A stretch of DNA of 64,000 nt from Pyropia yezoensis (taxonomy: Eukaryota > Rhodophyta > Bangiophyceae > Bangiales > Bangiaceae): the NCBI GenBank assembly GCA_009829735.1, contig CM020618.1:32216894-32280893 (forward strand), written 5' to 3'. Shown in pieces: positions 9,831 to 20,768 of the stretch. Position 1 is the first letter of the stretch. The number at the start of each line of letters is the position of its first letter. Below the pieces are notes generated by a model. It saw nothing but the letters and a program-made list of their open reading frames with translations, did not search any database and had not been told where the DNA came from. A program made the position numbers and the translations under genes.

Positions 9831-10311
9831 ATGGCCACGGACGACGGTGCATCTGCCGCTCTCGCAAGCGTCGACATTTCCCTGCTCCTTGGCGACGGCG
9901 ACGTGATTCCCTCCCCTCCTGAGGATAACTCTGAAGATAACGGCGCTGGCGTAGCCGACGATTCCGACGACGACCTGCTCACGATCGCTCTTGGAAGCGC
10001 GGCCGCGGCGTCGATCGCCGCCCATTGTCGCCATGTGCTGCGGGCTGGGCCGCGCAAGCGACCCGGCTCTCTGCCTGGCAGGAGGAGCAATCGACTGCGG
10101 GACTTCAGCGTCGGCTACAGAGCCATCTTGAGAGACTACTTTGGCATTGACGGTCGGCCGCCGGTCTACTCCGACAAGGACTTTGAGCGGCGCTTCCGTG
10201 TGCCGCGCAGTGTTTTCAATTGCATCTACGAAGCCATCAAGGAAGAGCCTTTTTGGTCACGCAGGATCAACGCTACCGGACAGCCACAGGCTTATCCACT
10301 CCAGAAGCTCG
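9831..10311 (+). pseudogene. PIF/Harbinger transposase, 5' part (split by retroelement)
   Basis: N-terminal part of a PIF/Harbinger-type transposase of the Plant_tran family. The ATG at 9831 follows an upstream non-ATG extension and starts MATDDGASAALASVD. An acidic leader is followed by 'YSDKDFERRFRVPRSVF', typical of the region before the DDE domain, and then 'GQPQAYPLQKLV', where the reading frame meets the LTR of the inserted chromovirus. The 5-bp target duplication GCTCG (10307-10311 and 28206-28210) shows that the two halves were contiguous. I could not find convincing Harbinger TIRs outside the gene. Confidence 0.85.
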
Positions 10312-10674
10312 TGTAGCACAATAGGAATCCGTCGCACGTCCACTCTCAGGGAACACTCACCAAGGGGGATCGGCACCAACGTCACCGGGAGGCCAAGGTT
10401 GCTGTCCTTGGAGCGCAAGCCACGGGACCAAGATGGGAGCCCAAATGGGAGGGGTTTGTTGTTCTACCTTGGCCGGCGGTGGATTCGCCACCGGCCCCCT
10501 CGTTATAAACCCTCGGAGACACTACTAACTACCCTCCACCCCAAGATGCAAGTCCCTCTGGTCATACGTAACTTATAGATACCGTGACCAGTACGAACTA
10601 TCAAATTGAAAGTTAAGGGTTAAAAGTAGCCCCCCTGATATTAGGGTCACAACACGGACAACCATATTGCTACA
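10312..10674 (-). repeat. Chromovirus LTR (3' LTR in coding sense)
   Basis: This 363-bp LTR begins TGTAGCACAATAGG and ends ATTGCTACA in window orientation. The termini are short inverted repeats (TGTAGCA...TGCTACA). It is almost identical to 27843-28205. A TTATAAAC TATA-like motif lies within it. Confidence 0.95.
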
Positions 10675-10675
10675 T

Positions 10676-10687
10676 ATCCCCCCCTTA
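10676..10687 (-). promoter_or_regulatory. Polypurine tract of the chromovirus
   Basis: The minus strand reads AAGGGGGGGATA immediately before the LTR. This is the expected site and composition for plus-strand priming, and it confirms the minus coding sense of the element. Confidence 0.75.
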
Positions 10688-11261
10688 GATTCGGCCCGTC
10701 CTCGGGTCGAGTTGCATTCGGGGTACCGAATGTAAGTGGGTCGCGTGACCGTTTACCCGTCGGGTGGGGCTTTGCGCCCCGTCGCGACAGACACCCCTTT
10801 TCGAGGTTGTCTCAGGGGGGTGCCCCCCTTTGCGTGGTACACACACACGATCCGTTTTCCGGACCGTTAAATTCCCGATGCGGGTTGCTGTTCACGCCCC
10901 CCCTTTCCGAGGGGTGGTGCAAGCGGATCCGCCACCAGGTGCCTGGTGGTAGGGGGGCCCCTCTCGTGTGGACGATTGAGTGGGGGGCGGGGGCTGCCCG
11001 CGTTGCGTGGGGGCGGTTGGGGGTGACCCCCCTTACTTACCCCGTGTGTGGGTGTGGCCCCGTCCCGCCCAGGTGCCTGGGTGGAGCGCGGTCGTAGCCC
11101 CGTGGGGCGCGGGTCGACCCGCGTGCCTGCGGCGCTTCTCGTGGCCGTTTGTGGTCATAAGCGCGGGTGTCCGCGCTTCCCTGGCTCGTCCCGGTTATCC
11201 CACCGTACCGGGTTGTAGCCGTCGACGGCTTGTGGGCGCGGGGGACTCCGCACCCGTTATC

Positions 11262-13709
11262 ATGTCCTATCCCCAGGTGCTTGAAGAGGAGGAAGACCTC
11301 CTGATCGGGGAGGAGATGGAGGACGACGCGCCTGTCGGTCCCGACGCCGCGCGTTACGGGGTGAGCTCGTCTGACGACGACGGGCCTGCGGTGTCCGTCC
11401 GTCTGTCGGCCGGAGGACTGTCGTCCGTGTGCAGCGGCACGACGGTGCCGTCGGCCGGAGGTCAACCCGGCGGTCAACCGCGCGTGGCGGCTTCTACCCC
11501 CTCTCTGCCGGCTGCCCGGATGGGGCCTGGTGCCGGTGCCGGCTCACCGCAGGTACCTCAAGATGGTCCGCCCTGCGGCGGAGGTGGCGACCCGCAGCCG
11601 ACTCCGGCTGGTCAAGGTGGTCCGGGTGTCCGGGCGGTGACCCCTCGAGGCGGTCCCGACGTTGACGCGGGTGGTGGTGGCGGTGCGACACCCGGTGCCG
11701 TGGGTCAAGACGGTGCGGGTGTCCGCACGGCCGGGGCTCCGGCTCCGGAGGCTGTCCAAGTGCCTTCCACTTCCGAGGCGGGGGCTACGCCGACGGGTGG
11801 TGCCGGCGCCGGTACCATACCTGCGGTGCCGCGGGTGTCGAGCGGTCAAGACGCTCCTTCTCCCATGGCGGTTGACACCGGGAGTTACTCCGGGCGGGCG
11901 CCCGCCCTTCTTCTTCCTCCTCGGCCTCGTCCATCTCCGACGTCGGCCCCTCTGCCGGTGGTGCGTCCCCCGGCGCCCCCGATTCTTCCTGGTCCTGCCC
12001 GGGTTGCCCCGTTGGGTGGCGGCGTCGCCGTGGCGGCGGGTCAACCCGCCATGTCGGTGTCCGACTTGGTGGCTCGGGTTCGAGGCCTCACGGTGCAAGA
12101 GTCGATGGAGTCCGATGGGCGTATGCGGGTGGACTTCCACCTGGTGCATCCCCGTGGAGAATCCTCCCGGCGCGTCAAGGTGGACCCGTGCTGGGAGCGG
12201 GAGTTGGTGCGGCTGGTCAACCAGCCGAACGCGGTCCGGGTGGAACACCATTGGATCCTGAGTCAGCCGGACGACCGGCATGCGCAGCTCTGGCGCACCC
12301 GGGTGGGACGGGGTGAGGTCTACCTCGACCCCAACTTCGGGGTCTGCGACTTGATTGCCCCCGCGTTGCCGCGGGAGATTGACTACCCGGCTAGTGCTCG
12401 GGGGATTGCGGCGGCGGCGGAACCGGTTGCGTTCGGGGAGACGGTGAGCCGTACCGGTCGGTATCCCGACTTTGACTACTACCCGGGGGTACCCCCGTAT
12501 CTGTCGTTGACGGCTCCCTACCCGCCCATGGCGGGGTTGAAGTCGGCGTCGAGTTGGCGACGTAACCATGGTGTCATGGCGGATGCGTTCCGCACGGATA
12601 TAACGTGTGCGTTGCAGACCGGCAACGGTCGTGCTCCGGTATACACTCCCGTGCGCCCGCCGCTATGGCAGGAGGGGTGGGAACCCGCCCCTGCTTTCCG
12701 GTTTGACACCGGCTCCTGCCTCCGATACTTCGGGAGTGTGTTGGCCTCCCGGCCGGTCCACCCGTTGCAGGGTACCTTCACCCTTGAGGTTACCCTCGGG
12801 CAGGCTTCATCCTTCTTGCTGTCCGTCCGCCGGCAGGGTCGTCTGTTTCATCTTCCGACGGGTGTCCGTCGGCACATCGCGCAGTTGGGCGTGGATCTGA
12901 TAGCTGCCAAGACCGGGTTGGCCCGGGAGTTCGAAGCCCTGCTGGCTGTTCACGATGCCGTGAACTGGGCTGGGGTGTTGGCCCTTCCCCCGTACCGGGA
13001 CCCGCAGGCTGGGGCTTCCCCCTTGCCTCGTCACTCGTTGCGTGTCCGGCGTACTCAGCCGGGTGAGCCTAGTTGCCATGGGTGGGCGTCCACCGAGGCC
13101 GTTCCTGACCTGGGTATTCCCATGGTTATCCATGACCCTCTTCAGGTCCTTGCTCCGTGGTTCGGTAACCCGATGCCGGCGGCGGTTGGCCGTCGTCCCC
13201 GAGAGTGGGGCTCTGTGGGTGGGGAGCGTGAGGTGTCCCGTCGTCGGGCGGAGTACCGCCGTGGTTACGGTGGAGCCCCTTCGGTAGGGTCCTACCGGGC
13301 CTCGTATCAGGTGCCACCGGCTCCGGTGGTGGCCGTGTCGGCTCCTGTGGCTCCTCTGGCTGCGCCAGTGTCACCTCCCGCCCCTGTCCTACATGACGGG
13401 GGTCCCCGTCTCTGGTATGAAGGCGTTGACGCCCTTGTTACCCGCGCAATGCGTGGGGGTCTCTCTGTTAGCTGGGGGGATATCCCCCCAGGTGCTGCGC
13501 TGGTTGGGTCAGCGCGTTGCTTCGGTGGCGTGCTGGACCGCCTCCAGAAAGCTCTGGAGGACGTGGAGGCTGGCCGCAGCACCCTCGTCCAGCTATGCAC
13601 CGAGGTAACTCGGGTGGTCGACCGTCGTGACATTGCCGACCGGTGGAGCACGGAGGTATACGCGCTTACGCGTGAGTGGCCTCCCTCGGGCAGTGGGTCT
13701 ACCCACTGA
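11262..13709 (+). CDS. Antisense additional ORF of the chromovirus (unknown protein)
   Basis: An 815-residue open frame on the strand opposite gag-pol, between the pol end and the 3' LTR. The ATG at 11262 (MSYPQVLEEEEDLL) is preferred over an in-frame Gly/Arg-rich non-ATG extension back to 10980. Residues 1-60 are acidic. Residues 60-260 are Gly/Pro/Ala low complexity. Residues 264-815 have natural globular composition with evenly placed Trp, Tyr and Cys, ending in a predicted helical tail (LDRLQKALEDVEAG). No signal peptide, membrane segment, zinc knuckle or polymerase motif is visible, and I do not recognise a family. Long antisense ORFs in this location are known in some plant Ty3/gypsy lineages (Tat-type); relatedness is untested. 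Confidence 0.75.
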   Translation: MSYPQVLEEEEDLLIGEEMEDDAPVGPDAARYGVSSSDDDGPAVSVRLSAGGLSSVCSGTTVPSAGGQPGGQPRVAASTPSLPAARMGPGAGAGSPQVPQDGPPCGGGGDPQPTPAGQGGPGVRAVTPRGGPDVDAGGGGGATPGAVGQDGAGVRTAGAPAPEAVQVPSTSEAGATPTGGAGAGTIPAVPRVSSGQDAPSPMAVDTGSYSGRAPALLLPPRPRPSPTSAPLPVVRPPAPPILPGPARVAPLGGGVAVAAGQPAMSVSDLVARVRGLTVQESMESDGRMRVDFHLVHPRGESSRRVKVDPCWERELVRLVNQPNAVRVEHHWILSQPDDRHAQLWRTRVGRGEVYLDPNFGVCDLIAPALPREIDYPASARGIAAAAEPVAFGETVSRTGRYPDFDYYPGVPPYLSLTAPYPPMAGLKSASSWRRNHGVMADAFRTDITCALQTGNGRAPVYTPVRPPLWQEGWEPAPAFRFDTGSCLRYFGSVLASRPVHPLQGTFTLEVTLGQASSFLLSVRRQGRLFHLPTGVRRHIAQLGVDLIAAKTGLAREFEALLAVHDAVNWAGVLALPPYRDPQAGASPLPRHSLRVRRTQPGEPSCHGWASTEAVPDLGIPMVIHDPLQVLAPWFGNPMPAAVGRRPREWGSVGGEREVSRRRAEYRRGYGGAPSVGSYRASYQVPPAPVVAVSAPVAPLAAPVSPPAPVLHDGGPRLWYEGVDALVTRAMRGGLSVSWGDIPPGAALVGSARCFGGVLDRLQKALEDVEAGRSTLVQLCTEVTRVVDRRDIADRWSTEVYALTREWPPSGSGSTH

Positions 13710-14188
13710 GGAGTGCTATTGTTTGTGCGGGAGAGGGCCCCGGCAACCCTTATGGTAGCCGGGTAGTAGTGAGTATAAACTCATCCCCCTTTGGGGGCAT
13801 TGCTTGCCTCTGTTTGCTGCCCTGGGGAGCACCCCTTCTGGCTCAGTGGTGCCTTGCCTCCCGTCCAACTTCTTCCGGTTGGTTCATGCTTGGGGAGGTC
13901 ATCCTCCCTCACTTGGTGTCTTGGCTTGGGGAGGTCATCCTCCCGTGTAAGCCCCCTAGTTACTTCGATATTATCGGAGTTAGCCTTTACCTTTAAGTTA
14001 ACTTATTAAGGTTCAGGTTTTACTTAGTTACCTAAGCTTAGCTCTACTTAGTTACCTAAGCTTGGTTCGACTTAGAAACCTAAGTCTGATTTGACTTAGA
14101 AACCTAAGTCTGCCGTAACCATGTCACACCCTACTTAGTAGGTATAAGCCTCACCCCCCAACAGCGGATGTCGGTGTCGGTTGGGTTG
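13710..14188. repeat. Convergent spacer with palindromic tandem repeats
   Basis: This spacer lies between the 3' end of pol (minus) and the 3' end of the antisense ORF (plus). Four 24-bp units at about 14021-14112 each contain CTTAG-N4-CTAAG, in two pairs of slightly different sequence. A GGAGGTCATCCTCC hairpin unit occurs twice (about 13889 and 13925). This arrangement suits a bidirectional transcription end, which is inference. Confidence 0.55.
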
Positions 14189-17100
14189 TTACAGTAGGCG
14201 TCGTCGCCTCATGTAAGGCATGAGTAGTTGGCGGGGTATATTCGCCGCCTGTTCCCAGGTGGGTGAGTCGTATCCGACCCACATAACCTTGACGTACCAG
14301 GGTCCTGGTATGTCCGGGTCGGTGTGTCCGACCACGCTCTCTACTTGGTATGGAATCCCATCCGGTCCCACCGGGTCATCCGACCGGTGGGTTGTAAGAG
14401 CTTCATGTAGCAACCCAGCCGGTACCGGCTGAGGCTGTTCCGGCTTCGGAGCAGGTGTGACATCATTCATACTGATGCGTTGGATCTCCGTATCGGAGTG
14501 TAAGATAACAGAGTGGTCATCTCTGTGGAGGATCTGGTACGGTCCCTTGACCGGTTGCATAAGCTTGTTTTCTCGGAACTTCTGGTGTCTGATATAGACC
14601 CAGTCACCTGTTACCAGGGTTGCGTTGCGCACCCGTAGTCGGGCGTCGAAGTTCTTCTTATACCGAAGTTGTGTTCTGTCAAGGGCACCCTTGAGCTTAG
14701 GAATCATCCACGATAGCTTGGCCAACCAAGCTAGGTGGATGCGTTCGGCGGGTCGGCCCTTCGGTGTATCATACCGAGTGCACCTGCCGGGTGGCAGCGT
14801 CAGGTTACCGACGCCTAGTGGCACGACCCACTCCAGCGGAGCAATGTTTGTGCTCCGATGTGGCCTGGCATTGTATGCCAGGGTGAATACGGACAGAAGC
14901 CTGTCCCAAGTGTTCGTGTGCTCGGCCACGTAGCACTGTAGCATCTTTACGATGGTGCGGTTGAACCGCTCCACCTGCCCGTTGGACTGCGGGTGGTAGT
15001 CGGATGCCCGACGTGGTTCGATACCGAACATGCCCAGGACCTTAGTGCAGAATGCCGACGTAAGGTTTGCTCCGTTATCGGAGAGGAGTTGCTTCATGAC
15101 TCCGTATGCACTGATCCAGTGGTCAACCACTGCGTTCATGATCGTGTATGCCGTATCATTCGGGATGGCTGCCGCCCTTGACAGCTTAGTGAAGCGGTCA
15201 GACATGACCAGGATGTACCTGTTCCCTTCTTCCGTTACCGGGAGTGGCCCGAGTATGTCGATAGCGACTTGCTCGTTGGGCCCATCGGGTGGGAATAGCT
15301 TCATGGCAGACGCCTGCCTATGTAGACTCATGCGGTTACGCGCACAGGGGTGGCATCCCCTTACGTGGTCGACCACGTCGACGGCCATTGCTGGCCAGTA
15401 GAAGAACCTTCGCATTGCTGCGAACATACGTGAACCCCCCGGGTGTCCGGCTGTAGGGTTCTCATGTTCTCGTTCCATGACGGCTTGCCGTAAGGACACG
15501 GGAACCACGACTTGATGTCGTCCATCGGCGGGTGCCCGCCGGTATATGAGTCCGTCTTCGTTCTCGGAGAAGATGCCGGCCGTACCGGCCAGGAGGTTAG
15601 CACGATGACGTCTACAGTCATCGTCGTTGGCCTGTGCCTCTCGGAAGTCCGCGAGGGTCAACGGGCACGCAAGGTGTGCCATGGTATGGTCAACCATACC
15701 CTGGGTAGCATTACCCACCATGCACACCGGTACTACCGGGATGTCCTCGTCCACCGGGCGGGTATCCCCGCTCGGGGTGTCGAGTCGAGACAACGCGTCT
15801 CCGAGGTGGTGGGTTGACCCAGCCTTATACACCGTGCGGTAGTCGTGCTCGGCCATCTTCAGCCTCCATCGGGCTAGCCTCCCATGGCTATCGGAATCCT
15901 TGTCACCAAGGTTGAGGAGCCATCGTAGGGGTTCGTGGTCGGACCTCACGATGAACCTGGAGCCCTCCAGGTATGGACGGAGCAGTTGCACTGCCCATAT
16001 AACTCCGAGGCATTCACGCTCGGTGGCACTATAGTTCCGCTCAGCCGGGTTGAGTGTCCGGCTGAAGTACCCTACCGGACGTAGGTCCGGGATAACGTTA
16101 TCGGTACCGATCAACGTCTCTCCCTGTAACAGGGTGCATCCCACTTGTGTATCACATGCATCGACATCGATGACGAAGGTACCCCGTCTATGCGGTAACG
16201 CAAGGACGGGTGGGGCTAGTAGGGCTCGCTTCAGCGACTCGAATGCCTCCTCTTCGCTAGGCGAAGGGGGTTGGAGTACCTTGGGTAAGGTACTGCTCGT
16301 AAGAACCGTTAACGGTTTAGCTATCCGAGCGAAGTCCTTGACGAACCGTCGGTATACATTGCACATTCCCAGGAAGCTCTTGAGCTGCGTCTGGGTGTTA
16401 GGGAACCGGGCATCCCGGAGTGCCCGGGTATTGGCTTCGAGTACCCCTAGTTTACCAGGGGTTATCTGGTGGCCCAGATACTCGACCGTCTGTTGGAAGA
16501 AGGCGCACTTCTTCAGACGCAGGGTTACCCCGGCGTTCCTCAAGAGGGTGAGTACCTCGTCAACATGTTGTACATGGTCATCCATGTTACGCGAGAAGAC
16601 GATGACGTCATCGAGGTACACTAGGCAGTTACGCCACTTCACCCCAGACAGTATGATGTCGATAGCCCGCTGGAATGTAGCGGGGGCGTTGGACAATCCG
16701 AAGGGCATCCTTAGGAACTCGTACACTCCACTGTGACAGACGAATGCCGTCTTGGGGATATCCTCGTCCGCCACCGGGATCTGCCAGTATCCGGCATTGC
16801 AGTCGATGGTGGTAAACACCGTAGCCTCCCCCAGGGAGTCGATGCATTCATCCATCCTTGGTAAAGGGTATGAGTCCTTCTTGGTAACCAAGTTGAGGCG
16901 TCGATAATCGATGCAAAACCGAGGGGTTTGATCCTTCTTCGGCACAATAACGACTGGGGCACCCCATTCCGACATCGAAGGTCGGATCACCTTAGCTTCA
17001 CTCATCCTCTTCACTTCTCCATCAACGATCTCTCGTTGCATAGGTCCCGCTCGGTGCGGTTGTGAGCGGGCGGGTCGTGCGCCTGGTACCAGGTCTATAC

Positions 17101-18352
17101 GATGTTGGGTTGCGCCAATGGTCCCCAAGGCCCCGCCTGTCCACATAACGTCATGCTTTCTTAGCATCCGTCGTACCCCTTCGGCTACCGAAGGGGGAAG
17201 GTGGTCGAGGTCAGCCTCGGCCAGTGCCTTCAAGGCCTCTTGGTCCTTTGGCGGCAGGTCCGCCGGAGCCGCCGATGGGTTAGGCTTCCCGTCATCGGGT
17301 TGCTGTCGCTCGGTGGTCTCGGCGACCGCCAGTACTTCAAGTGGTTCCACTTGACCTTCCTTATCAGGGGTAAGGATATCTCCTTCGTAGAGTTCGGCAA
17401 TCCCGAGGATAGTTCCCTTCGGGAGGGTGACTGCCTTACGGCGGTAGTTCGCCATCACTAGGAGGGACGACCCTCCTGCTGGGAGGTCTATGAGACCGTT
17501 GGCCATGGTCAACCCATGGCTCTTGTACGTCCGTAGGTTGGACTGGACTCTGCAGATGCCTGCGAGGTCGCAGTTAACCGGGAGGACTGTCTCTGACAAC
17601 GGCTCAAAGCGAGTTCGCTTGGCCAACCGAAGTGTCTTCGGCTCGACGCTTGCGTACACCTCAGCCACGTTAACGTGGCTTCCTTGTAGCGTCAGGTCCC
17701 TGACGATAGCCGTGTGTCCTCGCTTCGTCCCGTCGGCTTCTTGAAGCTCGACGGTCCTCCGGCCTGGCCGGATTGCATCAACGTGAACGTTGATGAAGGT
17801 GCACCCCAGTATGCAGGGCACCGATAGCGTCTCACATACCAGGAAGTCAACTTCCGTGGTGAGATCCCCGATGGTAACCTGCAGCGACATCGCTGCGGTC
17901 GTACGAATGAGTCGACCATTCGCGTCCTTGATGGTGGGTCCCCGAGTCACTCTGACTCGTGGAAGCCACTTGTCCGGGAGGGTATCCTTCCGGATAAGGT
18001 TGGGTCCAGCCCCTGTGTCCAGTACAGGGTAGTACGATCGTGTCGACTGGGGGTCAACCCCCAGTGTGGCTGATACCTTGAAGTTCTCCAAGGTAAACAA
18101 CAAATGTCCTACACCGATATCCGGTGTAGCTCGGGCATCCTGAACAGGGCCCTTGTCTGGTTCAACGTGACGGGGCTTCCCGTCCTCTCCTCCCAACCTT
18201 GGAGGTTGGTCATCAATCCCCTGACGCCGTGTCGTCGGGGCCGGAAGGTGTACCCGGGGGTTGATGCGGCGTCGGCTCAACCGCGCTCTCCGTGGGGCTT
18301 TCCCCGCGGTACTCCGGGTGGCTTGCTTGGGTGACCCCAGCGCCCCCCGGTC
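14189..18352 (-). CDS. pol: Chromovirus pol, copy A
   Basis: The polyprotein order reads protease (LDTGAGPNLI), reverse transcriptase (RFCIDYRRLN, FTTIDCNAGYW, MPFGLSNAPATFQ, YLDD), RNase H (FVIDVDACDTQVG, RSDHEPLRWLL), integrase zinc domain (H-H-C-C ending GCHPCARNR), integrase core (AIDILGPL, LLSDNGANLTS, YHPQSNGQVERFN), and a C-terminal chromodomain (YQVESVVGHTD...VKVMWVGYDSPTWE). This is the standard Ty3/gypsy chromovirus order. The chromodomain is known in the family to guide integration to chromatin. The frame also stays open upstream into the gag region, to about 18595. Confidence 0.9.
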   Translation of the reverse strand, partial: DRGALGSPKQATRSTAGKAPRRARLSRRRINPRVHLPAPTTRRQGIDDQPPRLGGEDGKPRHVEPDKGPVQDARATPDIGVGHLLFTLENFKVSATLGVDPQSTRSYYPVLDTGAGPNLIRKDTLPDKWLPRVRVTRGPTIKDANGRLIRTTAAMSLQVTIGDLTTEVDFLVCETLSVPCILGCTFINVHVDAIRPGRRTVELQEADGTKRGHTAIVRDLTLQGSHVNVAEVYASVEPKTLRLAKRTRFEPLSETVLPVNCDLAGICRVQSNLRTYKSHGLTMANGLIDLPAGGSSLLVMANYRRKAVTLPKGTILGIAELYEGDILTPDKEGQVEPLEVLAVAETTERQQPDDGKPNPSAAPADLPPKDQEALKALAEADLDHLPPSVAEGVRRMLRKHDVMWTGGALGTIGATQHRIDLVPGARPARSQPHRAGPMQREIVDGEVKRMSEAKVIRPSMSEWGAPVVIVPKKDQTPRFCIDYRRLNLVTKKDSYPLPRMDECIDSLGEATVFTTIDCNAGYWQIPVADEDIPKTAFVCHSGVYEFLRMPFGLSNAPATFQRAIDIILSGVKWRNCLVYLDDVIVFSRNMDDHVQHVDEVLTLLRNAGVTLRLKKCAFFQQTVEYLGHQITPGKLGVLEANTRALRDARFPNTQTQLKSFLGMCNVYRRFVKDFARIAKPLTVLTSSTLPKVLQPPSPSEEEAFESLKRALLAPPVLALPHRRGTFVIDVDACDTQVGCTLLQGETLIGTDNVIPDLRPVGYFSRTLNPAERNYSATERECLGVIWAVQLLRPYLEGSRFIVRSDHEPLRWLLNLGDKDSDSHGRLARWRLKMAEHDYRTVYKAGSTHHLGDALSRLDTPSGDTRPVDEDIPVVPVCMVGNATQGMVDHTMAHLACPLTLADFREAQANDDDCRRHRANLLAGTAGIFSENEDGLIYRRAPADGRHQVVVPVSLRQAVMEREHENPTAGHPGGSRMFAAMRRFFYWPAMAVDVVDHVRGCHPCARNRMSLHRQASAMKLFPPDGPNEQVAIDILGPLPVTEEGNRYILVMSDRFTKLSRAAAIPNDTAYTIMNAVVDHWISAYGVMKQLLSDNGANLTSAFCTKVLGMFGIEPRRASDYHPQSNGQVERFNRTIVKMLQCYVAEHTNTWDRLLSVFTLAYNARPHRSTNIAPLEWVVPLGVGNLTLPPGRCTRYDTPKGRPAERIHLAWLAKLSWMIPKLKGALDRTQLRYKKNFDARLRVRNATLVTGDWVYIRHQKFRENKLMQPVKGPYQILHRDDHSVILHSDTEIQRISMNDVTPAPKPEQPQPVPAGLLHEALTTHRSDDPVGPDGIPYQVESVVGHTDPDIPGPWYVKVMWVGYDSPTWEQAANIPRQLLMPYMRRRRLL

Positions 18353-18360
18353 ATCCTTCC

Positions 18361-20544
18361 TCTTACTCGTTTCCCGCCCTTGGTAGGGTGCTGTCCGCCG
18401 GGACATCCGGCTGAGGAGGTGCCCCCTCGACGGCCAGTACTCCACCTGGAGCTGGCTGCCTACCCGGTGCGGGTCCGGGTGCTCGGGCGGGATACCCCCG
18501 GTGGATGCCTTGCGTTGCGCCGCTGCCCGCCGAGACTCCTCGGGATGAGTGGGCAGGAAGACACCCAGTGCTGGGGATCCCCACACAACATACACCCGGA
18601 CGTGCCGGTCCCCCCTTGAGGTCGCATCGGGGTAGCCCCGTAGCTACGGTTGCCTCCCTCGGGCGACCGGAGTGCCTGCTCCCTGGTAGGCCTTGGGTCC
18701 TTGGGTCAACCGGAACATGGACTCCCCCAACCGGTTGGGTCGGCCCGCAATCTGCGGGGGTGCCTCCGTGCGCACCGCCCATGTTGGCAAGGGTTGGTGA
18801 GGGTTACCCGTCACCGGGGAGTACCCCGTAGTCCGCACATACGGGACGCGCCGTCCCGTTCCTTCGTTGACCTGGAACTGGGTTCCAGCCGGGGCGATGT
18901 ACGCTACCGTACCATGTTCATCAATCACCGGCGTCGCCGGTAGCAACAGGTGGCCCTGTTGGTCGACTAGAGGGTCACCCTCACCAATAGGGGTATGTTC
19001 GGTCGCCACCAGTACTGGTGCGGCCTTACGTTCCACCTTCTCTTGCCTCGGTACCGGGGTAAGACTGGGCTTGCCTCCCTCACCCTTGGGCTTCGGGGCC
19101 AAGGCACACTCCGGGTGTAGAACCCGGTAGGCGTCCCCTAGGGACTTGCACATATGCATCAGTCGACTGAAGTTCGTCCGTGCCGTGTTGGCGCCCCGTG
19201 CGGATATCCGCACGTAGTTGGGTACTCCTGCGAACAGGATGGCCCGTAGCTCCCCTTCTCCGAGGAGCTTCCCCAGCTCGTAGTCGAGCTCTTGGATCCG
19301 GCGTCCAAACATCTCCTCATCCTCCAGGACTGGGCGGTGGCAGTGCGAAGGGCCCGATAGTGGTCCTCGCACTTGTCCTCACTGAGGTAGCTGCTCAGCA
19401 GCTCCTTCAATATCCCACGGTAATCCATGGGGGTGGCCGCGACCCTCATTCCCGGCATCGGGGATGCCTGGCGAAGAATGCCTCGCACCCGTTCATCAAC
19501 AAAGAACGGGAGGATCTCCAGAGCCAGCCCCTCGTTAACGAGCGCCTTGTCTGCGGCTGCCTTGAAGCTAGTCAAGAAGCCGATGACTGCCAACGGGCGT
19601 CCGTTCGGCCCCCCGAACATAGGGACTCCCTTCATAAGGGTCTGCATAGAGCGGATCGCCCGATGCGACGTATTACGCATCGATTCCGATACGGTGGTAG
19701 AGCGGTCCTCCAAACGATAACGTTCCGGAGTAAGAACCGACCGGAAGACCTCGTTGACGATCTCCGTGTCAGCGTCCTGGATATCCAGTCGCTTAGCCAG
19801 TTGATGAGCGAACTCATCGGACTCCATCCGCTTCAGTAGGCTCGCAGTTACCTGCGCGGTCATAGCTTCCACCACTGAAGATGGTACTTCAGGCGTCGGC
19901 ACCTCGGGAACCCGAGTTGCCTGGCCTCCTTCGTCGTGGGGGTACTGCGAGAGGGTACCTCCTCCCCCAATAACCGACTCTCCCCCGGCGTACGTATCCG
20001 CCGGGTCGTGTCCGCGGAGTCCGCTTCGGGTGCTCCGAGCGTATCGCTCCGTGTGACTCCGTTCCAACTCTGCCGACGAGTCGGATCCATACCCCACTGT
20101 GTCCGGGGGTTGTCCAGGAGTAGCAACACCGGGGTTGACCCTGGTGGACTCCGAAAGTAGTCCGGCCGGTTCGAACCGTACCGGTGTGGGAGGAACACGA
20201 CGGGGTCCCGTCGTGTGCCGTGTTGACATCAACACTGCCATTGCGTCCTCCGTCCGATCTTGACGGGCGTCGAGCCCGGAAAACCGGGCCTCGATGCGGG
20301 CCAATGATGCCATCAGGGAATCCCCTGGTGAAGGAGGCGGCGGAGTGAGGTCGGTCGACGACAGTTGAGGCGGGCCCCCGCCTCCTGCCGTCCGAGCCGT
20401 GCCAAACGTCGATCCGGCACCGGAAAGCATTGGCGTCTCAATGTTATCGATCGGGTTCCCGATCCCGGTTCCCGTAGTCACCTCCGGGGTCGGCGTCGAC
20501 GCCGATCCGTCATCTTGAACGTTCCCCGTCTCTTGGGTAGACAT
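18361..20544 (-). CDS. gag: Chromovirus gag, copy A
   Basis: Gag-type polyprotein beginning MSTQETGNVQDDG, with a Ser/Thr/Pro-rich N-terminal third, a helical capsid-like middle (DRSTTVSESMRNTSHRAIRS) and a C-terminal basic part with a zinc knuckle (C-x2-C-x4-H-x4-C). The sequence is nearly identical to copy B at 25435-27618. See the whole-element entry for integrity. Confidence 0.8.
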
Positions 20545-20768
20545 GGTCACAATCAGTCAACCGACGTATCAATCACCACGAACAAGAGAGCGAGGGGGTA
20601 GATTGGGGAGAGTACAGTAGATCACAGTCAAAGGTAAAAACTCAACACAATCGATCAGGTCGCAACACCACGAGTACAAGAAAAGGACCGGATCCCTATC
20701 CGTGTGCCAGGGCCGAAGACGGCGTCACCACAAGGGTGACGGAAACCCGTCCCCTGCTGCTCCACCAA

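Noticed and set aside
9187-9906. 239-codon plus ORF over the 128-bp repeats
   Set aside because: The translation follows the tandem repeat units and runs into the Harbinger leader in another frame.
16050-16736. 228-codon plus-strand ORF, also at 23121-23807
   Set aside because: Exact antisense shadow of the reverse-transcriptase region of both chromovirus copies.
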